From Larix kaempferi (lineage: Eukaryota; Streptophyta; Pinopsida; Pinales; Pinaceae), in contig BSBM01001666.1 in the NCBI GenBank assembly GCA_027924585.1, positions 695,001 to 759,000 of the forward strand: a stretch of DNA of 64,000 nucleotides. Reading direction: 5' to 3'. This document shows, in pieces, positions 10,436 through 21,500 of the stretch. The notes under the pieces were generated by a model. It was given only the letters and a program-made list of their open reading frames with translations. It was not told the origin of the DNA and searched no databases. A program made the translations under genes and the position numbers. Positions within the stretch are counted from its first letter, which is position 1. The number at the start of each line of letters is the position of its first letter.

Positions 10436-12071
10436 TGAAGTATCTTTCATCTTTGCATAGCGTTTGAAGGAGAACGTTGGTGTAATTTGGATTGGACTTC
10501 TAATGTTGTAGTACGTGGCATTCATTGCGAAGGTCAATCCTTACATTATTTGTTACCAATGTCAATGGTTGACCTTGTTAATGTCAATTCTTGGGATTTA
10601 TGGATAGTTAATGCCCAAGCCATCTTGAGGGGGATTTGTTTCTTATTACTTTGATTTACGGGTGTCAAATTGGTATGTGCTTTGGTTGAGATTGGTCCCA
10701 TGGAGGCCCAATGTAACTATAAGATGCAACGACAACATAGGTTAGTAACTATTAAGAGGGGTTGATCCAAGTGTGTATACAATTTGCATGACCACCAAGT
10801 GCATCATTTACTGATCCTAATTTGACCCATAAATTGTAGGATAACATTACTCACTTCCCTATACGTAGCAATATTTGTTTTGCTAGTTGATGGTCATAAT
10901 ATTTCATTTTAACATTTTCTTGTTTAGTGGATATTTTCTATGCAATTTGTGTTTATATTTTAGATTGGGTTTATGCTTTTTCTTCATGATGATAAACAGT
11001 TTCTTAAAGTTCATTTTGTTAATAAGTCCATTGATCCCTAGGATTCATCTAAAGCGTTGTTGAAGGATCTTTTTGTTCTTGCAACAAGTGATATTCTTTT
11101 TAAGCTTATCATCCTGGAAGAAACTCTTCTTGATCATGATAACAATAAGACTTTAGTGTGTCTATTCTTCCTGATGTTATTTACTTTTTCTCAATGTTAA
11201 TTATGTTGATAAGTCTACTATTACCCTAGAATCCATCCAAAGAAGTATTGAAGCAACAATGTAGTGCTTGGATTTCTTCACAAAAGTAATAGGAACAATG
11301 GTGGGTGGGTGAAGAGAAGATGAATATTTTCTTATTTAGTAGGACTTTGCATAGTGTCTTGTTAAATATGGAAGATTATTCATCCAAGTGTGACTAAAAT
11401 ATAGTTGGAAATAACCTTTGGAATTAATCTATTCTCAAAAGACATGTGGGTTTGGGACAAAATTACTCAAATCTAGGAAGAAGAACCAAGGAATACAAAA
11501 GGGATGATGTCTCCCTATTAAAGAAGATAAAAGCTAACTAAAAAATAACAACACATAAATTTTAATCTTCAAGTTGAAATTCTTCCTAAATCCACACAAC
11601 AAATATTTAGAAATGTCTATTTAATGGCTAAATTTGTGGGCAACATATAGAACAAAGCATAATGTTCAAGCCACATGCTTACATAATTTGCATACCTAGT
11701 CATCTTTAATGCTCGATAACATGTATATTTATCCATTGTTGATATGATGGCAACTTGAATGTTTGAATATGAGTAGCAATTGTTTGAATGTTTGTGCTTG
11801 ATTATATTTGAATAACATAAATTTTGGTTACCTGTGATTGAATTGCGTTAAGTTACTTTTAATCTTTGAATGATTGTGCTTGTAATATGAAGTAATGGCT
11901 AGCAAAAAAAAACAACAAGAGTCCAATGATATTCAAGCACAAAAAATGCAATTGATCCCTCTATTTGGAATTTCGAATTGGATCAAGGTCTTAAGGAAAA
12001 AAAAAATTACCAAAATATTATAATAAAACCTTTGGCAATAATTTCAAGGATTATTATTATAATAATATTAT
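10436..12071. other. AT-rich DNA between two copies of repeat R1
   Basis: No gene was recognised. Two similar phrases, around 11,010-11,065 and 11,195-11,255 (GTTGATAAGTCYA, then CCTAGRATYCATC and AAG...TTGAAG), look like an old local duplication. The first lies in a frame that is open for about 170 bases but matches nothing I know. Confidence 0.4.
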
Positions 12072-12322
12072 AATAAAACCTTTGGTAATTCACCCCAAGA
12101 GTTAGCTCGATCGGTTGTGTTCTCGGAAGTTAGGCCTCCCAGCATGCGAGGTCACGGGATCCATCCTCATAGACCCTCTTGGGGTTAGGCACGCAGCGGC
12201 CGCAGGGCGGAAACCCCTTCGGGGCGGGTCCGTCGGAAATTATTTCGTGGATGTAGCGTTCGGCTAAGCCGATTAAAGTGAACCACATGAAAAAAAATAA
12301 AAAAAATAAAACCTTTGGTAAT
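12072..12322 (+). mobile_element. tRNA-derived SINE with 18-bp target-site duplication
   Basis: A short retroposon at 12,090-12,304 is flanked by a perfect 18-bp direct repeat, AATAAAACCTTTGGTAAT (12,072-12,089 and 12,305-12,322). It carries a Pol III box A, TAGCTCGATCGG (12,103-12,114), and a degenerate box B, GGGATCCATCC (12,156-12,166), 41 bases apart. A GC-rich body follows, then an A-rich tail (AAAAAAAATAAAAAA) directly before the second duplication. This is the structure of a plant tRNA-derived SINE, mobilised by LINE enzymes. The perfect duplication suggests fairly recent insertion. The family was not identified from memory. Confidence 0.85.
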
Positions 12323-12494
12323 ATTATAATAATTTCACCAAAATATGCTTCTCCTTTTATGTCGGATGGAAAAAGGAGGTTGTGACACTTGCTCTTGTCA
12401 GACTCAGGTCGTCTAAGAAATCCCAACCCCATCCATTCCTTTGGTTGCAGAATCTAGTGAAGAAATGAGGAGATTTTTAGAAAGTGCTCAGATA

Positions 12495-12855
12495 TAGTAT
12501 ATAATATAATTTTATGCGTTGAAAACAAGTCTAGAGAATCTATGGTAGGTATAGTAGTTGATGAAATTGAAAGGAAAACTCAGTTGCAAGTACTAATAAG
12601 CAATAAATATAAACCCATGTAATAGATGGCAAATAAAATGAAATGTACATTAATTTGTCATACGAGAAAGTATGACATATCTGAGTAAAACAATAAAGGG
12701 CTCGACAGTGATCAAGTTTGACTCTAATTATATTGGCAATCAACATTGGTATTTTCATTTGGTAGGGGGACTGTTGGGATTGAGGCTTGCAATTTTAAGT
12801 GTAATAGGGATAGAGAATGAAGGTGTGTCTCTTACTTTTTTTGAAGTGAGATTAT
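12495..12855. repeat. Dispersed repeat R1, copy 2
   Basis: Direct-orientation homologue of 10,130-10,435, with about 80 extra bases (around 12,665-12,745). Both copies end in a block containing GATAGAGAATGAAGGTGTGT-like sequence and TTTTTCGAAGTGA or its variant. The pair lies 2.3 kb apart; without terminal TG/CA ends or a primer-binding site I do not call them LTRs. Confidence 0.75.
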
Positions 12856-14014
12856 AATGTAGAATTCCATATATAAAGGTAATTGAAATGATATGCTACA
12901 AGATATACCCTTGTATTATGATAATCCAATAGAAAGCAATGTTCACTTACTTTTTAAGGTGGGGTGACCTTTCACTTGAGAAAAACTCCAAATACAACAA
13001 TACTCGACAAAAAAGTACACAACCTCCTATGTCTTTAAATATACTTTTGATAGCCAAAACCCTAACTAATTGTGGTTCCATCATTAATGAGTACCAACTA
13101 TCTAGGGGACCTTAATTAAAAAAGATACATTTTTTACATTAATTAATTATTCACTACTATATAATGATATTTATTTAAAAGAAGATGGTCGCATACTTTA
13201 ATTCACAAACCCCCATGTAACCTAAAGTAGGGAGGATATGGTAGGATCCTAACATTCTTCCAATCAACATGAGGTATTGACAACTATTCTACTTGATTTC
13301 TCCAATAGGGAAGATGTGTCTCACCACACTAAAAAAGTCACCATTTGATCAAGAGGCTATGAATGAAGGATATTTGTTTTGCCAAAGTCATTTAAGACTT
13401 GCACTTGACTCCAATCCGTTCATAAACATTAATATACAACTATCACATACACAAACATGAGTGTGCTATTAGAAAGACTTTAAACTAATAATATCAAGTA
13501 CTTGCATTGACTTGACAACAACCATTGGCAAATGAAAAATACTTACTATACATATTTTTCTTAAAGTCACCATTAGTGGAAAATACTTATGATGCATATT
13601 TTTCTAAAGGCATCCCACATAATGATGGGCTCACCATGTTTTTCACACTACCGAACTACCAAGATTTCATTTTTTCAAACTTAGTTTTTTCTACATCACA
13701 AAGATATTCTGCATCAAAATATGTCTATATAAAATCTAAATAACTTTGTGAATGCTTAATTAATTAATTAATTAATTTTTTAATGGGATATTATGGTTAA
13801 CCTTAATATTAAAGGAATTTCATCTTCCAAGTGAGTATGACCTAACAATGTTTTAGGGCATCATCTTCTTAGAACAAATTGCAAATTGACTAAAAATATT
13901 GAGTCATATATCTTTTTTCAGTCATGTTGTGGATATCACTAATATTGAGCTTTCTAAAGTGATAGAATTATCGCATATCATTATGCATGACATGTGAAAT
14001 ATATTTAAAAGCCA
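12856..14014. other. AT-rich intergenic DNA
   Basis: No gene was recognised. A short (TTAA)n run lies at 13,757-13,781. Nothing else is supported. Confidence 0.45.
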
Positions 14015-14084
14015 ATGTTCTCTATTAATTTATATCATTGTCATACCACCATATTATCACATCAAAACATCATTATGCCAAGTC

Positions 14085-14372
14085 AGTGTATGTCACATCA
14101 TCATCACCAACGTCATTGTATGCCACATCATCATCACGCTTTGTCATATCTATGTTATTCTATTGTTCTATTAAAATTTCACTCATCAATTATTAAATAT
14201 CAAATAAAGTGGATTTTAAAATATTTATAAGATATGAAACTAAAACACAATAGATTGCAAGTACAACATCAATATTATGCCACATCATCATTACGTTTCG
14301 TGATATTTTTGTTATTCTAGAGCTTTCACAATCAATTGAATATTCAACAAAGTGAATTTTAAAATATTTTTC
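14085..14372. repeat. Tandem duplication with TATGCCACATCATCATCAC core
   Basis: A ~100-bp unit at 14,119-14,229 recurs at 14,276-14,370: TATGCCACATCATCATYACG, a GTTATTCTA block, then ATTTTAAAATATTTWT. A partial third copy, TATGTCACATCATCATCACC, begins near 14,088. The copies differ at many positions, so the duplication is old. Confidence 0.7.
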
Positions 14373-14540
14373 CAAAACATTTTTCTTAATTGAACAACTC
14401 ATTTTCATTATTAAAATTAAAAAAAAATTACTATAAATTTAATATAAAAAATATTTACATAAACAAAAATAAACATTCTAAACATTTTGATCTTTTAAAA
14501 TTATAGTTATCCAACCATATTAAAAATACGTTAAAACATA

Positions 14541-14625
14541 GAACAGACCATCCTATAGTTGAAGTTAAGTAGTGCTTATTTGGTGGTTGTGATTCCCCGT
14601 TGAGAAAATCAAGGCTATAACGGTG
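14541..14625 (+). other. Possible 5S rRNA-like fragment
   Basis: The stretch ACCATCCTATAGTTGAAG, then TTAAGTAGTGCTT, then GGTGGTTGTGATTCCC, resembles the middle of plant 5S rRNA: ...CATC-x-GAAC-x-CC-GAAGTTAAG-CGTGCTT... and the later GGTGACC block. The GAAGTTAAG...GTGCTT core, which overlaps internal box A, is the convincing part. The 5' end and the intermediate element are lost. It could be a 5S pseudogene or part of a Cassandra-type TRIM element, whose LTRs carry 5S sequence; no LTR structure was found around it. Confidence 0.35.
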
Positions 14626-15805
14626 GGCTTATTTACCAAATTCAACGCAGCGTCAGAGCCTTTAATTATCTAACTAAACTGTATATTCTGTGTTTGCACT
14701 TCATTAATTAATAATATGAAATATATGCCAACCAGGACACCACTCTTTGAAATAAGCTTTGAAAGTTCATAAGATTTTAGGAAGGTTTATAAAGCGGAGA
14801 TTACCTATCAAAAGAAACAGTAAATAATACTTTATTTATAAAATTGTTCCTCTCATAAAGATTTTTTTATTATTTTTGGGACAAATTATTTTCTAGAAAT
14901 TAAAAAAAAAACTCTTTTATTTACATCGCTTAGATTTAAAAATATCAAATATTATTAAACACCAATTATGAAATATACTCTCAATCAACATAATATAATC
15001 TCAGAGTCTCAACTAATGCATGAACACCACTGACAAACTCTTTTCTTTATCAAAACTTATGTTAAAAAATAATTAAACTTCAAAAAATATTACCCAAAAA
15101 ACATTATATTTTTAACGGAAGTGACCACATAGAGGTAGCATTTTCACATTCAAGTGGCCAAATGATGATACATGAGAATATTAATATTAATTAAACCCAT
15201 CTCTCACAAAATGTTCAATTTTTTTTCCAAATGAAGTTAGTATTTTCACATGACCATAATTTTTAACTTTGATTTTCAATGGCTACAACGGTGGTGTTCT
15301 GGGTTTTTTCTGTTCTTCGGTTCAGCACCTTTTGTCAGAACTCTCTGGTATGTTTTTAGCTTGTCCTGGAGGTATTTGGGCTTCATAGTAAAGAGGGATA
15401 ACAAAATTCTCACTGTTTGTTTGTGGGCATTATGGATCCTCTTACTATATAACTGAGGATGCCTTCTTAATATGAGAAGACACGACCAAATTCTTAATTC
15501 TCATGGCGATAAAGTAAAAACCATGGTAAACTGGCTTAAAAAAAATATCCATTAAATATATCCTTTCAAGCAATTTTTGCTTCGAACACTAACGTAGTTT
15601 CAACAGGAAATTTTGATAATAGCAGTGGCAGCTCCTTCCACACCAATCCGTTCCGGCAAAAAAACCCCACAAAATTGCTTCACGGATCTCTAGTATGACA
15701 TTAAGTTTCAAACAATTTATCCTATAAAATTGTAATATTCTAAAATATTTTAAAGAACCATATTTATTAGCAAATATTTTACCCTAGGAAAAACAATGGG
15801 ATGGA
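14626..15805. other. AT-rich intergenic DNA, nothing recognised
   Basis: No gene, RNA or mobile-element structure could be supported. Small open frames here have no recognisable motif. Confidence 0.45.
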
Positions 15806-15901
15806 AATTTGCTGGACTTACAGAGAGAAGCCCGGTGATATTTGCGTCGACGGAATTTGTTGGACTCACAGATAGAAGCCCAGCGACATTTGCGTAGATT
15901 C
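15806..15901. repeat. 48-bp tandem repeat, 2 copies
   Basis: AATTTGYTGGACTYACAGA, then RAGAAGCCCRGYGA and YATTTGCGT, occurs twice with a period of 48 bases (15,806 and 15,854) and several substitutions. Confidence 0.8.
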
Positions 15902-16032
15902 CCTTAACAAGGAGTAAAGACAGAATACTATTACACGGAAATTCCTTAAATTTATAGAAACAATTGAACAATGTATGCTTTCAGTTTTCTTCTCAGAGAC
16001 CGCTCCACTAAGGGTTTACTTGCATACTTAAA

Positions 16033-16152
16033 AAAATGAGTATTCATAACAAGGAGTCAAACTGCACCTTCCTTGTCATTACAGGACATATTAAAATGAG
16101 TATTCATAACAAGGAGTCAAACTGCACCTTCCTTGTCATTACAGGACATATT
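16033..16152. repeat. 60-bp tandem duplication, identical copies
   Basis: The block beginning AAAATGAGTATTCATAACAA and ending ATTACAGGACATATT-like sequence is repeated exactly once with a 60-base period. The lack of differences indicates a recent event. Confidence 0.95.
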
Positions 16153-16387
16153 TGGGGGCCGGGAGTGACACAACAACAACGACAATATAATGGGCGATGG
16201 AAGAACTAATCCACAACCCAGAGAAGTTGAAACGAGCCTAGGCTGAATTGGAAGCGGTTGTCAGGCGCAAGCGAATGGTGGAAAGCTCTGTGCTAGACCA
16301 TTTTTGAAAATTTTAGAGTCAACTTGCATTTTACTGTTGCTCTCCTACTGAGGTACATGTTCCTATAAATCATGCATATAAGCATAC

Positions 16388-16648
16388 AGGTTCCTATCAA
16401 TCATGCTTATAAGCATATTTATATTCTTGCATTACTCTATACAGGTTAGAACACCATGGTATTACTTCTATCATAGGTTCCTATCAATCATGCTTATAAG
16501 CATATTTATATTCTTGCATTACTCTATACAGGTTAGAACACCATGGTATTACTTCTATCATAGGTTCCTATCAATCATGCTTATAAGCATATTTATATTC
16601 TTGCATTACTCTATACAGGTTAGAACACCATGGTATTACTTCTATCAT
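16388..16648. repeat. 87-bp tandem repeat, 3 identical copies plus a degenerate partial
   Basis: Three head-to-tail 87-bp units begin AGGTTCCTATCAATCATGCT at 16,388, 16,475 and 16,562. A shorter, diverged partial copy lies at about 16,358-16,387. Because 87 is a multiple of three, the array is open in one frame as a 29-residue hydrophobic repeat (MLISIFIFLHYS...), which I regard as incidental. Confidence 0.95.
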
Positions 16649-17970
16649 AAGTAGTGAACATAACATTGTGCTTTATTACCGGTTTCCTTATCCCTATGCT
16701 TTTCCTATTAAAAGATCCCATAGCTCTAAAAGGTGATCACATCGAAATCTACCTGCGGGTCTCTTCTCTAATCACCCAGGGCTCTCATCACCCAGTTAGT
16801 AATCTTCACACCCATACCCAGTGGAAACTCATGTTGTTGTTCAACCTATTGCAATAAGACCCAGTTGTTCCAGGGAGGGTACTTAGCGGATGAGGTAGAA
16901 ACCTATGAAATGGCCATTTTAGAGCTATATATGGACACTTGAGTCTTTACCAAATAGAGCTATCTCTTGCGGGATCTCAATTGCGAACTACAGACAGTTA
17001 ATAACGTGACGGAGCTGTGACCTTGACCTAGTGCCGTTAACCTTGTTTACTGAGAAATGGTCCCTAATCTTCAATCCACTCTCCTTTAATGTTTGAATTC
17101 CTCTTTCCCATCTAAATGAGGTTGTGACAATGGTTAATAGATAATAGGTATGGTATTCCCATTAGTGGACTAATAAGACTATCTGAGTTCAATTCCTCTT
17201 AAAAGTGATTTAATTAGTGTCAAGTTGAAATCAGAGAGAACATTATATTTCAAGCTATTTATTGATGAATTTCCCAATTAAGGCAATGGACAACGCCACC
17301 TACAATGACCCTTGTTAATAGATTAGATTGTTGAAGATATTTATACGCTTTGCTCAATTATCTTTTGATATCATTTTGCCCCTCAAGCATCCAAGATTAC
17401 AATATCACGGACTGAATCGTGAAAGTGCGTTGAACAAATGACTTTAAAGTATGTATGTGTAGTGGATGGTGTGAAGATATTTACAAGATTTTTAAAATAT
17501 AATGAGAAACAAGTTTCCATCCAATTTTTGGATCAATCTCACTGAGCCCCTACACAACCTCGGGTAGCAGGGAATGCTTCTTGCAAAGGGAAGATTGTTT
17601 GGCGGTTGTCTTCAATTGTATACAACGTGTCTTTGGCTAAATGTTTTACGTTAAACATTGAAAAATATACTCTTAAATTTAGTTGTGTGAAGCAGTATAC
17701 CATCCAATTAAGAAAATCAATCACAATTTCACAAAATGACATGCAGTATATATTCAATTTTATACCAAACATCTAATTTAATCTCTGTAATATACCTAAT
17801 TAGTTAAATTTCAGACTGGGCCATTTGCTTGGAAACCATGTTCATAGCCCTTATGTTGATTTGTATTATATATATATGTATATATAATTTTAAAATCAAT
17901 CATTATAAATAGATATTATATATACATGAAGTTAACATCTTCGACATAATATTAGCTTAAATATTATATA
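16649..17970. other. Intergenic DNA, nothing recognised
   Basis: Moderately AT-rich; no domain, RNA gene or repeat end was recognised. A short TATATATATATGTATATATA run lies near 17,865-17,887. Confidence 0.45.
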
Positions 17971-18098
17971 TAATATTGAAACTGCAAGAAATGTGTTACC
18001 GCTCATTGCAATAAAAAGGCCAATTATGTTCAAATAATATTGAAACTGCAAGAAATGTGTTACCGCTCATTGCAATAAAAAGGCCAATTATGTTCAAA
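17971..18098. repeat. 64-bp tandem duplication, identical copies
   Basis: TAATATTGAAACTGCAAGAA through CCAATTATGTTCAAA is repeated once with a 64-base period (17,971 and 18,035) without visible differences. Confidence 0.95.
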
Positions 18099-19380
18099 TT
18101 TGAAGGAACTGTTTACTGCTACGTCATTAAATAAACATTCAAATTTATTTAGTTAAAAATTGTTAAGCTTATTTAGTTAAATAATGTTTTTTATATTACA
18201 AATAAATATAATATCTTTAATGAATATATATGGAGAGGATATAAATATATTCACAAAGTAATCTTAAATTAAGTATTCCAATGTTAAAATTGTTTATAAT
18301 ATAGTTATATTGTATTATGATATCATTCATGTTAATGTATATTATTAAATAATAAAATGTCAAATATTAAATTAATGAAAATTTAAATAATGTATTTTTA
18401 AATAATATTAAAATTAGTTTTTTATTCATATTTATAAATAAAATATAATTAACCACACACATAACTATTCATATTAATAATATAAATGTTATATTAATAA
18501 GAGTAATTAGATGACAATGTATTATCAACTTCTGCTATAAAATGGAAGCAATAGATACAAGAACATAGATACCTAACGCATTGTCCGTTGGTTAATGTGA
18601 TTAGGTAAATTGAAAGGCTATCATAAAGTTAATCAACTCTTTAAATTCCATGGGTTTATTTTAGTTGAAAACTTGCTTATCAAAATAAATCAACTAACAA
18701 CAAGCAAGTAGGTGGCAATGTCCCAGACTTTGGACTTTGGCAACAATGTGTTTTGAAATTTAAAACTATTATTCTTCATTTATAATTGTAAAGATGTTTA
18801 GAATAGTCACAAATAGAAATCACTCGTGATTTCGTGATTTCTTTTGTCTTTATTCCTTCTAATTATTTAACTTTTAGCTTCGGTAGTTTAATTATCGTCA
18901 ACTCTCGTAGACATTGCTAGAATAATTATTGTCAATTCTCGATGACATTTCTCATAATTATTAACTTTTAAAAATAAATTTAATTATAAACCCAAACTTT
19001 GTGTTATGCATCATATTCAACGTCCATTGATTTGGATAGTCAATCTCTTTGTTGTTAGCTTCTACAGTGGATATAGAATTCCAAAATAACTAAAAAAACT
19101 CAATCAATTTTTATGATGCCTTGGAATAAAATGTTTACAATTTTAATAAAATATGTGTTTTATGCTCATTGTATTGGTAACATTGTTCTTTGACATAGAA
19201 TATATATATACCCTCTAATATCAATACTTGGGGATCTCGGTGCAACGTTGTATTTAACCAATGCAACACACATTCATATAGGATTGTGATGGTATGTGTT
19301 TTCCAAATAATATGCAAATACCAACTTTAAATTTGAAGTTGTTTGACTAAAAACACGGCGAATTACAACTAGAATCACAA
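18099..19380. other. Very AT-rich DNA, nothing recognised
   Basis: Long runs of A/T (especially 18,120-18,520). No gene, RNA or mobile element end was seen. Confidence 0.5.
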
Positions 19381-19436
19381 AATAATATAATATTGGTGCT
19401 TCAATAAAAATAATATAATATTGGTGCTTCAATAAA
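19381..19436. repeat. 28-bp tandem duplication
   Basis: AATAATATAATATTGGTGCT followed by TCAATAAA occurs twice in tandem (19,381 and 19,409), identical. Confidence 0.9.
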
Positions 19437-19443
19437 ATATTTT

Positions 19444-19683
19444 TGATTGAAGTTTTATGATTTTCCTATACTCCAAAAAGTTATATTAGTGGAATAATAA
19501 CCACCTAATTTGATTGAAGTTTTATGATTTTCCTATACTCCAAAAAGTTATATTAAAGTTTTATGATTTTCCTATACTCCAAAAAGTTATATTAGTGGAA
19601 TAATAACCACCTAATTTGATTGAAGTTTTATGATTTTCCTATACTCCAAAAAGTTATATTAGTGAAATAATGACTACCTAATA
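19444..19683. repeat. 67-bp tandem repeat, 4 copies with one deletion junction
   Basis: Units starting TGATTGAAGTTTTATGATTT begin at 19,444, 19,511 and 19,617. Between the second and the last, a truncated unit joins another at 19,555, where a copy re-enters at AAGTTTTATG. Units share TTCCTATACTCCAAAAAGTT and TAATAACCACCTAATT. The internal junction suggests replication slippage or unequal exchange. Confidence 0.9.
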
Positions 19684-20735
19684 TGTACATCGCTAATTTC
19701 ATTTAAATAAACCGATTCCCTAATTTAATTTAAATAACCCCTGATCTAATATATTAAACTACCAATTACCTATTTTTAAAACCCATGATATAAATTCACC
19801 TAAAAATGTTAGCTCGTTAACTTGGTCGTAATTCAGCCATGCATGCTTTATCCTGGTTCGAATTATCACCTTTCTAAATATTTTGCTTTGATGCAACTAT
19901 TATTATTAACAAGACATTTTAGTGTTTATTATTGTGGTTTTATGTGTTGTTAAAGTTGTCTTTACAATTTTTTTTTAATATGATCAACTTTTGATTTTGT
20001 TGTTATGTCCTGGATGTATAATAATTAAATTAGCAAATGGGTTTACTTTTAGTAATGCGCTTTATATAACTAAGTGGGGAAACTCATAATTTAATTTTAA
20101 CCAACAAGTGGGCGAGAGATAGCTCCAATAACAAGAATTCCATGTAGATTTGAGTTTGATGTCAAAGTAGTTGGCCTAAATTCATATATATTAGTTTCGT
20201 ATCAAAGAATTTCTTTTCGTGGGTAGAGTTAAGGTCGAAACTCTTGAATGGTGAACAATAAGTAGGTGGAGAATTTTTGTGGGGAGGAGTAGAAACCATA
20301 TGAAGTGTTAAGATTGAAACAAGAAGAGCACCGAATAATCATTGCATAGGAATAATTTAGTTCACCTTGTGTAAGGCTATTAAGTACGGAATAAGAATTC
20401 TTGTCTCTGAGATGGGATATGCACCTAGGGATCAAAATTGAGCACGTCAAAGGGATCTCAACACGTCACTGAAGCGCTATTAAAAAATTGGCCGTCATAA
20501 AATACGCTAATTTTTATTTTTGACATTTAAAAAAAAATGCACAACGTATATTAAAATTTCATAAAAATGATTACATTACAAATTGCCCTTCAAAGATTGA
20601 TCTTGGTAGCTGGCAATTGGCAAGTTAGTTTCAAAGTGTCTGGTCAAGTTGCCTCCATTTTCTTGGCTTTACGTACATACTCCAATGTCTTCCATTAACT
20701 CGTCAATGGAGCATGATATTCCATGACTTTGAATG
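19684..20735. other. AT-rich DNA upstream of the copia element
   Basis: No gene and no copy of the copia LTR was found here, so the element's 5' LTR and leader are missing or too diverged. The part at 20,580-20,730 may be decayed gag leader. Confidence 0.4.
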
Positions 20736-20785
20736 CTACTGACATAAAGAAAGCAGTTGAAGAGCATAAAGATGGCTAAATTTGA

Positions 20786-21235
20786 AAATGTCACATCTTA
20801 CCTTACTAGGATCACACAGGTGAGAGATGAAGTTGGAGTAGTTAGGGAGGTAGTACTTGGTCATGAGCTAGTGTAAACAACCTTGAATGGTGTGGCCAAG
20901 CCATGGGTTGTGTTTGTGTAGGCCAATGTGGCTAGAGAGAATATGTCTTCCTGGGATCGTCTTTGGGATGACTTTGTTCAGGAGGAGACCCGAAGAGGAT
21001 ATGTGCATGGAAATTCTTCTCATAGTAAGGATGATGAGGAGAATGTGGCTTTCATAGCTAAGGGAAAGAAGAAGTCCAAGAAGGGTCCCAAGGGTACGGC
21101 TAAGTAGCAGGGTGATCAAAAGAAAGACATGAGAAAATTTAAGTGCTTTGCTTGCTAGAAGTTTGGGCACTATATTGGACAGTGCCTGAACAAGAAGAAG
21201 AAGAATAAGAAGCAGACGTCAGCTTCAACAGAGAT
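20786..21235 (+). pseudogene. copia gag remnant with CCHC zinc knuckle
   Basis: The plus-strand frame has MAKFENVTSYLTRITQVRDE, a basic KGKKKSKKGPKG tract, then a CCHC knuckle of the form CFAC-stop-KFGHYIGQC (about 21,145-21,185), with the residue after the second Cys replaced by TAG. At least four stops interrupt it (TAA near 20,873; TAG near 20,921, 21,105 and 21,157). The knuckle normally binds element RNA during packaging. Confidence 0.75.
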
Positions 21236-21500
21236 TGATGAGTATGCAACGCGGTTCCAGAAATATTTTTCTCTGTGTTTTTCATTCAGAGAGAGCATCC
21301 ATTACCAACACAAGTATAGAGGATAAGAGAGAGTATTCATTGTTGGTTGGCCATTCCTTGACTGCATCCACCACCACATGCACCCGGTATATTGATAATG
21401 GATCTTCTATCCATATGACAGGCGTACGAGATATGTTTTCAGAGTTCACGGAGACAAGTTTGGGTTTGGAGGTGGTGTTGGGAGATGACATGATTGTCAA
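21235..21500 (+). pseudogene. copia aspartic protease remnant
   Basis: One plus-strand frame reads YIDNGSSIHMTGVRDMFSEF (about 21,388-21,447). It corresponds to the retroviral-type aspartic protease active site of copia elements (W-x-x-D-[ST]-G-[AC]-[ST]-x-H-M), here with D-N-G-S in place of D-S-G. Upstream sequence in this frame (about 21,250-21,380) is open but poorly conserved. Confidence 0.7.

Noticed and set aside
10130-12855. The two R1 repeats as LTRs of a small element
   Set aside because: No TG/CA ends, primer site, polypurine tract or target duplication could be found, and the copies differ by a large internal indel.
16403-16654. Hydrophobic repeat protein of 83 residues
   Set aside because: Product of a 3 x 87-bp tandem repeat; 87 is divisible by three, so the frame stays open by chance.
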